DNA of 64,000 nucleotides from Streptomyces sp. NP-1717 (GCF_022695985.1 NZ_JAAPBF010000015.1:1-64000); one strand, 5' to 3'. Counted from the first letter of the stretch, positions 6,327 through 15,727 are shown. Numbers and translations are program-made. Notes: generated by a model not told the origin, from the sequence alone.

Positions 6327-8036
6327 TCAGCCGCTTTCGTAGTCCCCACCGAGGGTGACCGAAACGTCGGCGTTGGGCGCGGCCTTGCCCTTCTTGACCA
6401 CGCTCACCGGCAGTCCGAGGGTCTTGGCGACCTCTTCCGCCTGCGCCTTGTTCTTCGCGTCACCGTAGGTGACCTGCGACGACGCGGCGAGATCGGCCGT
6501 ACCGGCGTCGACGAAGGTGTAGCCGCCGTTGATGATCGAGACCCGGGCGGCGTCCCTGTCCGCCTTGTCGCCCGTGGCGTTCTTCACACCGACCCGCAGG
6601 GCGGCGCCCTGCTCGGGAGCGCTGACGGTGCCGCCGAGGATGTCCTTGACGACGGTCTCGGTCGCCTCTTCACCGAGGCTGCCGTCCTCGGCGACCGGCA
6701 GGACCGTCGTCTTGTAGTCGCCGACCTTGGCGTGCGCCGCGAGGCTGGCCAGGGCCGCGCCCAGGTCCTGCTCGGTCATCGGCGGTTCGAGGATCTGCGC
6801 CAGGGTCTCGACGGTGATCGTCGCGCCCTTCGGGTCCTCCGAGATCTTCCGCAGGACGCCCTGCATGACCGCGCCGAAGCGCTCCAGCTGCTTCACCTCG
6901 GACTCACCGGTGCCGAGGTGGGTGGCGTACGCGACGGCGGCGGGCCCGTTGAGCGACTGTTCCTCGCCCTTGGTGACCAGCGGGTCCTCGCCCTTCTTGG
7001 CGGCGGGGACCTCGGCGTTCGTGGTGATGTCGATGTTGCCGACCAGCTCGACGAGGTTCTCCAGATACGGGGTGTCGAGCCGCCAGGTCCCGGAGATCTT
7101 GGTGCCGAGCAGGGTGTCGACGGACTCGCGGGTGCTCTGGGAGCCGCTGTCGGAGATGGACTTGGCGAGGGTGCCGGTGGTGCCGGTCTCCCCGTCGGCC
7201 ACGGCGAGGGAGTTGGGCAGCAGGACGGTGGTGCCCTGCTTGGTCGTCGAGTTGTTGACGAGCAGCGCCGTGGAGGTGTCCTTGTTCTTGGTGTTGTGCA
7301 GATTCACCATGATCACGTCGCGCTTCTGCGGCCCGGTCGCGGTGTTCTCCTTCTTCTCGTCCGCCGGGAAGCCGGGCAGCTTGCCCGCGTACCAGAGGTA
7401 GCCGACGCCCCCGGCGACCACCAGCGCCATGACGACCACCAGGGCGACGACGCGGCTGCGGCCTCGGCGACGGGCCTCCTCGCGGCGCTCGGAACGGCTT
7501 TCGGTGAACTTGAGCCAGTCGATGACGTCTTCGGAGTCGGCGTCCGGCTCTTCTATGAAGGAGAACTGCTCGGTCTTGTACTCACCGTCGGGCGCGGACC
7601 GCCGCTGCCCGGGCACGGCACGCTCGGGAGCGGGGGCGGAGGGGGCCGGGGGTGCGGGCGCGGGCTCTTCGACCGGCGCGGACTGCTGTTGCTGCTGATG
7701 TTGTTGTTGCTGCTGCTGCTGCTGCGGGATGTTCCACTGCGTGGTGTCGACGGCCGCCTGCTGCTGGCCGGTGTCGTAGCCGTAACCCTGTTGCTGTTGC
7801 TGTTGGGCGTACGGGTCGTACGGAGCCTGCTGGCCGCCGTACGGGTCGTAGCCGTAACCCTGTTGCTGCGTGTACGGGTCGTACTGCTGTGCCTGGGGCT
7901 GCTGTTGGTGCTGTGGCTCCTGCTGCTGTTGCTGTTGTTGCTGCTGGTACACCGGTTGCCCGTACTCGTCGTAGCCCACGATCTGCGGCTGCTGGTAATA
8001 CGGGTCGTACGGGTCGTACGGCTGCTGGTCGTTCAC
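6327..8036 (-). CDS. LCP/LytR_C family membrane protein with Gln-rich cytoplasmic tail; LCP active site looks degenerate
   Basis: 569 residues from GTG 8036, with a GAGAGGGG-type Shine-Dalgarno. Residues 1-~120 are Gln/Tyr/Pro repeats (PYDPYYQQP, runs of up to nine Gln). One membrane helix (VVALVVVMALVVAGGVGYLWY) lies at ~200-220, followed by an extracellular LCP-like domain and a C-terminal LytR_C domain (ARVSIINGGYTF to VTLGG). LCP enzymes attach teichoic acids or other glycopolymers to peptidoglycan. Here the usual catalytic Asp/Arg residues appear missing: NTKNKDTSTALL replaces the normal D-R-x-D segment, and AYATHLG replaces AYxRxR. It may be non-catalytic. It lies between nadD and rsfS in one operon. 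Confidence 0.8.
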   Translation of the reverse strand: MNDQQPYDPYDPYYQQPQIVGYDEYGQPVYQQQQQQQQQEPQHQQQPQAQQYDPYTQQQGYGYDPYGGQQAPYDPYAQQQQQQGYGYDTGQQQAAVDTTQWNIPQQQQQQQQHQQQQQSAPVEEPAPAPPAPSAPAPERAVPGQRRSAPDGEYKTEQFSFIEEPDADSEDVIDWLKFTESRSERREEARRRGRSRVVALVVVMALVVAGGVGYLWYAGKLPGFPADEKKENTATGPQKRDVIMVNLHNTKNKDTSTALLVNNSTTKQGTTVLLPNSLAVADGETGTTGTLAKSISDSGSQSTRESVDTLLGTKISGTWRLDTPYLENLVELVGNIDITTNAEVPAAKKGEDPLVTKGEEQSLNGPAAVAYATHLGTGESEVKQLERFGAVMQGVLRKISEDPKGATITVETLAQILEPPMTEQDLGAALASLAAHAKVGDYKTTVLPVAEDGSLGEEATETVVKDILGGTVSAPEQGAALRVGVKNATGDKADRDAARVSIINGGYTFVDAGTADLAASSQVTYGDAKNKAQAEEVAKTLGLPVSVVKKGKAAPNADVSVTLGGDYESG

Positions 8037-8055
8037 CGGTGCCCCTCTCCGCGGC

Positions 8056-8685
8056 TCATTCGCCGCGGTACAACTGGCGCTTGTCGATGTAGCGCACCAC
8101 ACCGTCCGGCACCAGATACCAGACCGGATCGCCCTGCGCGACCCTTCCCCGGCAGTCGGTCGACGAGATCGCGAGCGCGGGCACCTCCACCAACGAGACG
8201 CCGCCCTTGGGCAGTCCGTCGTCCGTCAGATCGTGTCCGGGCCGGGTGACACCGATGAAGTGGGCCAGCGCGAACAGCTCTTCGGCGTCCCGCCAGCTGA
8301 GGATCTGGGACAGCGCGTCCGCCCCGGTGATGAAGAAGAGATCCGCGTCGCCGTGCAGGGAGTGCAGATCCCGCAGCGTATCGGTGGTGTAGGTCTTGCC
8401 GCCACGGTCGATGTCGATACGGCTGACCGAGAACTGCGGGTTGGAGGCCGTCGCGATGACCGTCATCAGATAGCGGTCCTCCGCCGGAGAGACCGCCGTC
8501 TGGCTCTTCTGCCACGGCTGTCCCGTCGGTACGAACACCACCTCGTCGAGATCGAACAGCGCGGCCACCTCGCTGGCCGCCACCAGGTGTCCGTGGTGGA
8601 TCGGATCGAACGTCCCGCCCATCACGCCGAGACGGCGTCTGGCGCCGCCTTTCGCGCCGGCGGCCGGCACTTCCTGCTCTCCCAT
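8056..8685 (-). CDS. nadD: Nicotinate-nucleotide adenylyltransferase NadD
   Basis: 209 residues from ATG 8685; the Shine-Dalgarno is weak, but homologues begin near here. The nucleotidyltransferase motif [12 protein letters not shown] (~20-31) binds ATP with its histidines, and ISSTDCR near the end is the second ATP-binding ISSTxxR motif. The enzyme joins nicotinate mononucleotide and ATP to make deamido-NAD in NAD synthesis. It begins an operon with the LCP-like gene (19-nt gap), rsfS and the phosphatase; the small membrane gene 8724-8888 lies 38 nt upstream and may belong to the unit. Confidence 0.95.
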   Translation of the reverse strand: MGEQEVPAAGAKGGARRRLGVMGGTFDPIHHGHLVAASEVAALFDLDEVVFVPTGQPWQKSQTAVSPAEDRYLMTVIATASNPQFSVSRIDIDRGGKTYTTDTLRDLHSLHGDADLFFITGADALSQILSWRDAEELFALAHFIGVTRPGHDLTDDGLPKGGVSLVEVPALAISSTDCRGRVAQGDPVWYLVPDGVVRYIDKRQLYRGE

Positions 8686-8723
8686 GGCTGCGGAGCCTAC
8701 CGGCACGGCGTTACGGCTCCGTC

Positions 8724-8888
8724 TCAGCGATCGCGGTTGAAGCGGGTGGTGATCCACAGCATGAGAAGCAGCGCGAACAGGGCGCCGCCGCCCGTGAGGT
8801 AGGCATTGAGGCTCTCGTGGCCGCCGCCGTGCTCGCCGCCCTCGGCGGCGACGGTGACCAGGTTGGCTGCGGTGCTGTAGAGGCTCAT
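8724..8888 (-). CDS. 54-residue single-helix membrane protein, unknown function
   Basis: 54 residues from ATG 8888. The N-terminus is short and polar with a GGEHGGGH patch. One hydrophobic helix ([18 protein letters not shown]) follows and the protein ends FNRDR, giving an N-out, C-in topology by the positive-inside rule. The Shine-Dalgarno is weak. Its position just before nadD and divergent from the M48 protease gene suggests it could serve either. Function not recognised. Confidence 0.6.
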   Translation of the reverse strand: MSLYSTAANLVTVAAEGGEHGGGHESLNAYLTGGGALFALLLMLWITTRFNRDR

Positions 8889-9084
8889 CTTCGGCAGGAC
8901 CCATTCGAATCGGGGGCGGAGACTTCGCGCACATCGTATGCGGGCCGTTCGGGCACCCTCACGCCGACTCGGACGTTGTTGTCGACGACGGCGCACCGCG
9001 GCCCGGCCATAACCGTATCCGCAGCACATACGGTGGGGCCTGTCAGGGGGACGAGCCGACGACTCGTACGAACAGGGGATTTCC

Positions 9085-10218
9085 ATGACCGAAGACAGCC
9101 ACGAGGCAGCCAGTCACGAGAATGTGCCGAGCCGGCAGCGCAAGCGCTTCCCCGGTATCTCCTCCCGGGCGTACGAACATCCCGCGGACCGCTCGGCCCT
9201 GGTCGCGCTGCGCAAGCTGAGCGGTTTCGACACGGTCTTCAAGGCGATGAGCGCCCTGCTGCCGGAGCGCAGCCTGCGCCTTCTCTTCCTCTCCGACTCG
9301 GTGCGGGTCAGCGACGTGCAGTTCGCGCATCTGCACACGATGCTGCTGGACGCCTGTTACATCCTGGACCTGGAGAAGGTCCCCACGATGTACGTCGCGC
9401 AGAACCCGATGCCCAACGCGATGTGCATCGGTCTCGACGAGCCGATCATCGTGGTCAACACGGGTCTCGTCGAGCTGCTGGACGAGGAGGAGATGCGGGC
9501 GGTCGTCGGTCACGAGGTGGGCCACGCGCTGTCCGGGCACTCCGTCTACCGCACGATCCTGCTCTTCCTCACGAATCTCGCGCTCAAGGTCGCCTGGATC
9601 CCGCTCGGCAATGTCGCGATCATGGCGATCGTGTCGGCGCTGCGCGAGTGGTTCCGCAAGTCGGAGCTGTCGGCGGACCGGGCGGGCCTGCTGGTCGGCC
9701 AGGACCCCCAGGCGTCGATGCGCGGTCTGATGAAGATCGCGGGCGGCAACCATCTGCACGAGATGAACGTGGACGCGTTCCTGGAGCAGGCGGCGGAGTA
9801 CGAGGCGGGGGGCGACCTGCGCGACTCCGTGCTCAAGATCCTCAACGTCCTGCCGCGTACGCACCCGTTCACCACCGTGCGCGCCGCCGAGCTGAAGAAG
9901 TGGGGCGAGAGCCGCGACTTCCAGCGGATCATGGACGGGCACTACCCGCGTCGTTCGGAGGACAAGGACACCTCGGTCAGCGACTCGATCCGGGACTCCG
10001 CCTCGCACTACGCGGACACGGTCCGCACCAGCAAGGACCCGCTGATGAAGCTGGTCGGCGACATCGCGGGCGGCGCGGGCGATCTGGGCGGCAAGCTCCG
10101 GGACAGGTTCACGGGCAACGGCGGTGGCGGCGGAAACACCGGCGGGGGCAACCGCGGGAGCAACGGCGCGGGCTCCGAGGGCAGCGGCGGCAGGCCGGCG
10201 GACGACGACGGCAAGTAG
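9085..10218 (+). CDS. M48-family membrane-associated zinc metalloprotease
   Basis: 377 residues from ATG 9085. The zinc motif HEVGHALSGH is at ~142, with the third ligand and following Asp in ELSADRAG at ~193. Hydrophobic stretches (TILLFLTNLALKVAWIPLGNVAIMAIV, ~155-180) anchor it to the membrane. The last ~50 residues are a Gly/Ser/Asn-rich tail. M48 enzymes related to HtpX and YfgC degrade damaged or misassembled membrane and envelope proteins; the substrate here is unknown. It is monocistronic, with an upstream gap shared with the divergent small membrane gene and a convergent neighbour downstream. Confidence 0.85.
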   Translation: MTEDSHEAASHENVPSRQRKRFPGISSRAYEHPADRSALVALRKLSGFDTVFKAMSALLPERSLRLLFLSDSVRVSDVQFAHLHTMLLDACYILDLEKVPTMYVAQNPMPNAMCIGLDEPIIVVNTGLVELLDEEEMRAVVGHEVGHALSGHSVYRTILLFLTNLALKVAWIPLGNVAIMAIVSALREWFRKSELSADRAGLLVGQDPQASMRGLMKIAGGNHLHEMNVDAFLEQAAEYEAGGDLRDSVLKILNVLPRTHPFTTVRAAELKKWGESRDFQRIMDGHYPRRSEDKDTSVSDSIRDSASHYADTVRTSKDPLMKLVGDIAGGAGDLGGKLRDRFTGNGGGGGNTGGGNRGSNGAGSEGSGGRPADDDGK

Positions 10219-10444
10219 CCGCCGCGGGGCCACCGGCCGTACGTATCCGCCGGAGAGGGCCTGGGGCCGTGCCTGACACATGGCGCCGTCCGCCCGCAGG
10301 GCCGGGGCCGGCGGCGGCTGGTGCGGTGCAGCCCGAGGCGGAGGGCCGGCGTTGTGGATGGACCTGCCGCACTCGGCCGTCCCGACAGCGCGGCGAGGTG
10401 CCGTGCCAGGCGCCGCCGGCCAGGCGGGATGTGCCGGACACGGC

Positions 10445-11563
10445 CTAACCGCCGGGCTGCGCGCCGCTGTCCAGCACGCCGCACAGCCCGGCGGTGGGTG
10501 GTCCCGTCGCGTACGGATCGGTGCCGGCCGGGCCCGCGGGCTTCGCCCTGGCGCCCGCCAGCAGCGGTGTCAGGGTGCTCGACGCCTCCGTCGAGCACGC
10601 CTGTGGTCCCGCCTGGACGTGGCTGGTCAGCAGTTCGGCCCGGTGTCCGGGCAGATCGTCGCGGTCGAAGCGGAAGTGCAGTGTCCGGCGGACGGTGAAC
10701 AGCGAGGCGTCCCGCTTCGCCTTCTCCCCTTCGCCCTCCCCCGCCGACCGCCCGGCGGGACGCAGCGCGTAGACGAAGGTGTGGTCCGACATCACGTCGA
10801 TCGTGCCGGGCGTCGACTCCGCGAACCGGAGTGTGCCCCGGACGTGGACCGCCGAGTCGGCGAGCGCCACCTTCTCCGGGTCGAAGCGCACCAGCCAGCC
10901 CTCCGGCGCGTGTCTGCCGTCGTCGGCCGGATCGGCGAAGCTCGCGTCGAACTGGGCGAGCTGCTGGGGGTCGAGCAGCGACCGTACCGGGAGCCGCTCG
11001 GCACCGGTGAGGACGTCCGGGTCGACGGACGAGGCGACGAGGTAGTCCTTCGCGGTGGTCAGCGCGGTCATCACCTCGTTCTCCGTGAAGTGCGGTGTCC
11101 GGCGGGCCAGCGGCAGGGGGATGCCCGAGGCTCCGGTGGGGAATTTCGCCGCCGGGCTCTGCCGCAGCAGTCTCTCGGGGTCGTCGCCCGGCACCACGCC
11201 GGCCGGCGCGAGCGGAATGACCGTCATACGCAGCGGTTCCGCCGATCGGGTGACGGCCGGCCGGTACGGGGGCCGGACACCGACGTAGACGGCGGTGCCG
11301 AAGGCCACGGCGATCACCAGCACCAGCAGCAGGACCTGGAGCGATCCGCGCCGGGGGGTCAGCGAGCCAGCGGCGGGCTTCTCGGCGGGGTCCCGGCGGC
11401 GTACCGCGTGGGAGTGGTCGCCCATGCGCTCCTTGGCGGAGAACTCCTGGAGACGCGCAGCACGGACGAACGATTCGTCGAAGACGACGGACCGGTACTC
11501 GTCATCGCCACCGCCGGGTGTTCCCTCAGGCGTGCCCTCGGGTGGGTCTCCGCGCGCTGCCAT
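10445..11563 (-). CDS. Single-pass membrane protein with SVVFDE motif, unknown function (paralogue-like to 11668-12264)
   Basis: 372 residues from ATG 11563. The N-terminus is acidic and cytoplasmic, carrying YRSVVFDESFVRAARLQEF at ~23-41, and leads to a helix (LQVLLLVLVIAVAFGTAVYV) at ~75-95. A ~270-residue extracytoplasmic domain contains FDPEKVALADSAVHVRGTL and HTFVYALRP and two cysteines (ACSTE, LCGVL) that could form a disulfide. No enzyme motif is visible. The next gene upstream has the same N-terminal motif and one-helix topology, so the two probably share a cytoplasmic partner. Conserved in streptomycetes next to proA by my recollection; function unknown. Confidence 0.75.
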   Translation of the reverse strand: MAARGDPPEGTPEGTPGGGDDEYRSVVFDESFVRAARLQEFSAKERMGDHSHAVRRRDPAEKPAAGSLTPRRGSLQVLLLVLVIAVAFGTAVYVGVRPPYRPAVTRSAEPLRMTVIPLAPAGVVPGDDPERLLRQSPAAKFPTGASGIPLPLARRTPHFTENEVMTALTTAKDYLVASSVDPDVLTGAERLPVRSLLDPQQLAQFDASFADPADDGRHAPEGWLVRFDPEKVALADSAVHVRGTLRFAESTPGTIDVMSDHTFVYALRPAGRSAGEGEGEKAKRDASLFTVRRTLHFRFDRDDLPGHRAELLTSHVQAGPQACSTEASSTLTPLLAGARAKPAGPAGTDPYATGPPTAGLCGVLDSGAQPGG

Positions 11564-11667
11564 ACCTTCAGGTTAGGTCGGCGGGGCCGAACATAAACGC
11601 GGGCGGCGTCCTCAGGAGCGACCCCCGCCACGGAGCGTCACAGCGCTCGACGGCGGGGGCACGGGGC

Positions 11668-12264
11668 TCATGGAGTGCTGCGTGGCACGGCCGAGACCGC
11701 GGGGACCGAGTACTCCGTCGAGGACGCGGATCCGTCCGCGCCCCGCGAGGAGTCCAGGCCGGTCGTGGCGGGCGGTGGCACCCGGTCCTGGCGGTTGCCC
11801 GAGGCGCCGCGGTAGACGGCGGTGAACGCGAGGGCGACCATGCCGATGCCCATCACCACGGCGAGGATCCAGGCGACGGGCCGGTGCCAGCGGGCGCTGC
11901 CCCGGTAGGGGCGCAGAGCGCCGCCGTGGCGTCCGTACGGGCCGAAGTCGCCGTCCGGGTCGTCCGGGTCGTACGCGGCGCCGTAGGGCCGTTGGTCGCC
12001 GTACTCGCCCGCCGGGCCGAAACCGTCCTCGTAGCGGTCGTCGTCGGACCGGCCGCCGTAGGAGCGCGCGCGGGCCGCCTCGGCGTCGGCGCGCGCCTGT
12101 GCGGCGGCCAGCAGCCGCTCGACGGCGGTCGGTTCATGAATGGGAGCGGACCGGATGAAGTCCTCGTCGAACACCACGGAGGCGAAGTCCTCGTCCGCGC
12201 CTCCGCGGTCGTCGTCGGGCTCCCAGCCGTCCGGGAACGGCTTGCCCCCCACGTCGTCCGGCAC
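11668..12264 (-). CDS. Short single-pass membrane protein with SVVFDE motif, unknown function
   Basis: 198 residues from ATG 12264. FASVVFDEDFIRSAPIHEP lies at ~28-45 and matches the motif in the downstream protein at 10445-11563. A helical Ala/Arg stretch, a Tyr/Asp/Gly-rich linker, one membrane helix (VAWILAVVMGIGMVALAFTAV, ~130-150) and a ~45-residue Ser/Pro-rich tail outside follow. It has no extracytoplasmic domain comparable to its partner. It lies 70 nt from the proA stop and 104 nt before its partner, in the same direction, so proA and the pair may be co-transcribed. Function not recognised. Confidence 0.7.
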   Translation of the reverse strand: MPDDVGGKPFPDGWEPDDDRGGADEDFASVVFDEDFIRSAPIHEPTAVERLLAAAQARADAEAARARSYGGRSDDDRYEDGFGPAGEYGDQRPYGAAYDPDDPDGDFGPYGRHGGALRPYRGSARWHRPVAWILAVVMGIGMVALAFTAVYRGASGNRQDRVPPPATTGLDSSRGADGSASSTEYSVPAVSAVPRSTP

Positions 12265-12334
12265 CTTCTCAGAGTAGACCGGGGAGGCCGTTTTCGGCAG
12301 GGACAGCGGAGATTCCGCCGGATTCCGCCCTCGG

Positions 12335-13627
12335 CTACCGTGTGTGACCGTCGCCTGTCACGATGTACTTGGTCGACGTCAGTTCCGGCAGTCCCATCGG
12401 TCCGCGCGCGTGCAGTTTCTGCGTGGAGATACCGATCTCGGCGCCGAAGCCGAACTGCCCGCCGTCCGTGAACCGCGTCGACGCGTTGACCGCGACGGTC
12501 GTGGAGTCGACCAACTGGGTGAAGCGGCGGGCCGCCGCCTGCGAAGTGGTGACGATGGCCTCGGTGTGACCGGAGGACCAGAGCCGGATGTGGGCGACGG
12601 CCGCGTCGAGCGAGTCGACCACGGCGGCGGCGATGTCGTACGACAGGTACTCGGTCTCCCAGTCCTCGGCGGTGGCCGCCACGACGGTGGCCTTCGTGCC
12701 GCCGGCCGTCTCCGCCAACTCCAGCACCCGCTCGTCGGCGTGCACGGTGACCCCGGCCCCGGCGAGCGCGTCGAGCGCGCGCGGCAGGAAGGCGGCGGCG
12801 ACGTCCTGGTGGACGAGGAGCGTCTCGGCGGCGTTGCAGACGCTGGGGCGCTGCGCCTTGGAGTTGAGGAGGATGTCGACGGCCATGTCGAGGTCGGTCT
12901 CGGCGTCCACGTAGACGTGGCAGTTGCCGGTGCCGGTCTCGATGACGGGGACGGTGGACTCCTCCACGACGGTGCGGATCAGCGAGGCGCCGCCGCGCGG
13001 GATCAGCACGTCGACCAGTCCGCGGGCGCGCATCAGTTCGCGTACGGAGTCGCGGTTCTCGCCCGGCACGAGCTGGACGGCGTCGGCCGGCAGCCCGGCC
13101 CCGCCGACGGCGTCGCGCAGCACGCGCACGAGCGCGGTGTTGGAGGAGTACGCGGAGGACGAGCCGCGCAGCAGTACGGCGTTGCCGGACTTCAGGCAGA
13201 GCGCCGCCGCGTCCACGGTGACGTTGGGGCGGGCCTCGTAGATGATCCCGACCACGCCCAGCGGGACGCGCACCTGGCGCAGGTCGATGCCGTTGGGGAG
13301 CGTCGATCCGCGGACGACCTCACCGACCGGATCGGGCAGCGCGGCCACGTCGCGTACGTCGGCGGCGATCGCCCGCACCCGCTCGGGTGTGAGGGTCAGC
13401 CGGTCGATGATCGCCTCGCTGGTGCCCGCTTCCCTGGCCCGCTCGACGTCCTCGCCGTTCGCCTTGATGATCTCCTGCGTACGGACTTCCAGGGCGTCGG
13501 CGATCGCCAGCAGCGCGTCGTCCTTGACCGAGCGCGGCAGTGGGGCGAGGTCCGCGGCTGCGGAGCGGGCGCGGTAGGCGGTCCTGGTGACCGGTGTCAG
13601 GTTGTCGTACGGCGAGAGGGAGGTCAT
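12335..13627 (-). CDS. proA: Glutamate-5-semialdehyde dehydrogenase (gamma-glutamyl phosphate reductase)
   Basis: 430 residues from ATG 13627, full family length. The aldehyde-dehydrogenase fold is seen with the catalytic Cys in [11 protein letters not shown] at ~262, preceded by [15 protein letters not shown], and the NADPH-binding region around [18 protein letters not shown]. It reduces gamma-glutamyl phosphate, made by ProB, to glutamate semialdehyde, the second step of proline synthesis. proB is about 0.8 kb upstream in the same direction with one small gene between them. Confidence 0.96.
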   Translation of the reverse strand: MTSLSPYDNLTPVTRTAYRARSAAADLAPLPRSVKDDALLAIADALEVRTQEIIKANGEDVERAREAGTSEAIIDRLTLTPERVRAIAADVRDVAALPDPVGEVVRGSTLPNGIDLRQVRVPLGVVGIIYEARPNVTVDAAALCLKSGNAVLLRGSSSAYSSNTALVRVLRDAVGGAGLPADAVQLVPGENRDSVRELMRARGLVDVLIPRGGASLIRTVVEESTVPVIETGTGNCHVYVDAETDLDMAVDILLNSKAQRPSVCNAAETLLVHQDVAAAFLPRALDALAGAGVTVHADERVLELAETAGGTKATVVAATAEDWETEYLSYDIAAAVVDSLDAAVAHIRLWSSGHTEAIVTTSQAAARRFTQLVDSTTVAVNASTRFTDGGQFGFGAEIGISTQKLHARGPMGLPELTSTKYIVTGDGHTR

Positions 13628-13722
13628 GCCCGCAGGGTAATGCGCGCGCCGCGGGCACTTCCCCCGTATCCCGTACTCCGAGACGGCCGCGACCTCTCCG
13701 GTGCGGGCCGCGGCCCCTTCGG

Positions 13723-14064
13723 TCAGAACGGATGGACGCCCACCGGCGCGGCAGGCGGCGGGCCGTAGCCCTCCGCGATGCGCAGGTGGTAGGTCTCCCG
13801 GTCGATGACTTCGAGACCGACGATCTCCCAGGGAGGCAGCCTGGCGCTCGACCGGTGCTCGCCCCAGAGCCGCAGCGCGACCGCCGCCGCGTCGTGCAGA
13901 TCCCTGGCCTCTTCCCAGTACCGGATCTCCGCGTGATCGTTCGCGTATCTGCTGGTGAGCAGGAAGGGATGGTCGTGGGCGAGCTGTTCTAGGCCCCGTC
14001 TGACCTCGGTGATCGGCGCCTCGGGACCGGAAACGCTGAGCGTGATGTGCCAGAGCTTCGACAC
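13723..14064 (-). CDS. Small conserved protein between proB and proA, unknown function
   Basis: 113 residues from GTG 14064, which has GGGGAGGA 7 nt upstream. It begins [12 protein letters not shown] and continues with alternating beta/alpha segments ([26 protein letters not shown]), ending in a Pro-rich [14 protein letters not shown]. No catalytic motif or membrane segment is visible. A second plausible start is TTG 14199 with AGGAGGAGG 4 nt upstream, which would add 45 residues including the acidic DFDDFDDVQ. It probably belongs to the proB-proA transcription unit. Function not recognised. Confidence 0.7.
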   Translation of the reverse strand: MSKLWHITLSVSGPEAPITEVRRGLEQLAHDHPFLLTSRYANDHAEIRYWEEARDLHDAAAVALRLWGEHRSSARLPPWEIVGLEVIDRETYHLRIAEGYGPPPAAPVGVHPF

Positions 14065-14395
14065 CGCGCGGTCCTCCCCGCGCGCCTGTGCCCGCCGGGA
14101 CGTGCCCGGATCCTGCACGTCGTCGAAGTCGTCGAAGTCCGGTCCCGCTTCGACGCTGGTCAGCGTCCGCTCTTCCCCCGCGGCCCTCCGGGCGTGCAAA
14201 GTGCCTCCTCCTGACCCGAGGGACCCCGCCCCCGGGCGCGTTCGTCTCACCGGCGGCCTCCTGTTGCTGCGTCGTCCTACTGCTACCCCGCCTCGTACCC
14301 CTGAGACAAAGTTGACCAGCCCGGGAGGGGGCATGGGGTGCTTTCGGTAAAGGTCCCTTCCAAAAAACCGGACTTTCAGCCGTTTCAGGGGAGGG
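14065..14395. other. Gap between proB stop and the small conserved gene
   Basis: 331 nt without a certain gene. The minus-strand frame of the neighbouring small gene stays open through it, and a TTG at 14199 with a strong Shine-Dalgarno may make 14065-14199 coding. Close to proB (14340-14380) there is an imperfect repeat AAAGTCC..GGACCTTT around a T-run, possibly a weak terminator. Nothing else is seen. Confidence 0.4.
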
Positions 14396-15523
14396 TCATG
14401 GATGCAGGATGACCAGATCGTCCCTGTGTACGACCTCCCGCTCGTAGGCGGGCCCCAGATCCCGCGCCAGATCCCGGGTGGAGCGGCCGAGTAGCTGGGG
14501 AATCTCCTTGGCGTCGAAGTTGACCAGTCCACGGGCCACGGCACGGCCTGCCGTGTCGCGCAGTTCGACCGGGTCCCCCGCGCTGAACTCGCCCTCCACC
14601 GAGGCGATCCCGGCCGGCAGCAGTGAGGTGCGGCGCTCCACGACGGCCCGTACGGCGCCTTCGTCGAGGGTCAGCGCGCCCTGCGGCGTGGACGCGTGGG
14701 CGAGCCAGAGCAGCCGGTCGGCCGACCGGCGCCCGGTTCGGCCGAAGTACGTACCCGTGTCGCGGCCGGCGAGGGCGTCGCCCGCGCGGCCGGCCGAGGT
14801 CAGTACGACGGGGATGCCCGCGGCGGCGGCGATCCTGGCCGCCTCGACCTTGGTGACCATGCCGCCGGTGCCGAGTCCGGCCTTGCCCGCGCTTCCCATG
14901 GAGACGCCGATCAGATCGGCGGGACCGTCGACGCGTGCGATCCGGGAGGTGCCGGGTTTGGCGGGATCACCGTCGTACAGGCCGTCGACGTCCGAGAGCA
15001 GGACGAGGAGGTCGGCGCGGACGAGATGGGCGACGAGCGCGGCCAGCCGGTCGTTGTCGCCGAAGCGGATCTCCTCGGTGGCGACGGTGTCGTTCTCGTT
15101 GACGACCGGGACGGTGCCCATGGTGAGCAACTGGTCGAGCGTGCGGTAGGCGTTGCGGTAGTGGGAGCGGCGGCTGGTGTCGTCGGTGGTGAGCAGGACC
15201 TGGCCGACGCGCAGCCCGTAGCGCGAGAAGGACGAGGCGTAGCGGGCGACGAGCAGTCCCTGTCCGACGCTGGCCGCCGCCTGCTGGCGGGCGAGGTCGC
15301 GGGGGCGGCGGGCGAGGCCGAGCGGGGCGAGGCCGGCGGCGATGGCGCCGCTGGAGACGAGGACGATCTCCTTCTCGCCGCCGCCGCGGGCCTTGGCGAG
15401 TACGTCGACGAGGGCGTCGACGCGGTCCGCGTCGAGCCCGCCGGAGGCGGTGGTGAGCGAGGAGGAGCCGACCTTGACGACGATCCTGCGGGCTTGCGTT
15501 ACGTACTGCCTTGCCACTGTCAC
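14396..15523 (-). CDS. proB: Glutamate 5-kinase
   Basis: 375 residues from GTG 15523. The amino-acid-kinase domain covers ~10-260 (VVKVGSSSLT; SSGAIAAG; NENDTVATEEIRFGDNDRLAALVA; TGGMVTKVEAARIA). A C-terminal PUA domain (~285-365) carries VNFDAKEIPQLLG. ProB phosphorylates glutamate with ATP to gamma-glutamyl phosphate, the first and feedback-controlled step of proline synthesis. It is preceded by a 278-nt gap with hairpins, so it likely has its own promoter; obg, its usual neighbour in actinobacteria, is separated here by block 1 of the glycopolymer genes. Confidence 0.96.
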   Translation of the reverse strand: MTVARQYVTQARRIVVKVGSSSLTTASGGLDADRVDALVDVLAKARGGGEKEIVLVSSGAIAAGLAPLGLARRPRDLARQQAAASVGQGLLVARYASSFSRYGLRVGQVLLTTDDTSRRSHYRNAYRTLDQLLTMGTVPVVNENDTVATEEIRFGDNDRLAALVAHLVRADLLVLLSDVDGLYDGDPAKPGTSRIARVDGPADLIGVSMGSAGKAGLGTGGMVTKVEAARIAAAAGIPVVLTSAGRAGDALAGRDTGTYFGRTGRRSADRLLWLAHASTPQGALTLDEGAVRAVVERRTSLLPAGIASVEGEFSAGDPVELRDTAGRAVARGLVNFDAKEIPQLLGRSTRDLARDLGPAYEREVVHRDDLVILHP

Positions 15524-15690
15524 GGGCCGAATCTATGCCAGCGGGCCTCGTCGGCGCGCGGTCGTTTCACGCGCTGGACAGCGCCCGGGCCGGTGTCCGG
15601 GGCCGCGACCTCGCACGGGCGGGGCGCCCCCGCGCGGGACTCCGCAGGCACCACGCGCACGGGCCCCCGCGGCCCCGGGGACGGGTGTGG

Positions 15691-15727
15691 CACCGCGCCG
15701 CGGTGCGCACCCGGGGCAATGCCCCGG
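15691..15727 (-). terminator. Paired hairpins after the TagF-like gene
   Basis: Two perfect small stems, CACCGC/GCGGTG with a 3-nt loop (15691-15705) and CCGGGGC-AAT-GCCCCGG (15711-15727), lie 75-111 nt past the TagF-like stop in a gap with no T-run. Terminators without U-tracts are usual in streptomycetes. The rest of the gap (15524-15801) is very GC-rich and shows nothing else. Confidence 0.45.

Noticed and set aside
7680..8030. CAG/CTG-rich stretch as a mobile or CRISPR-like repeat
   Set aside because: It is the Gln-rich coding part of the LCP-like gene, without spacers or transposase.
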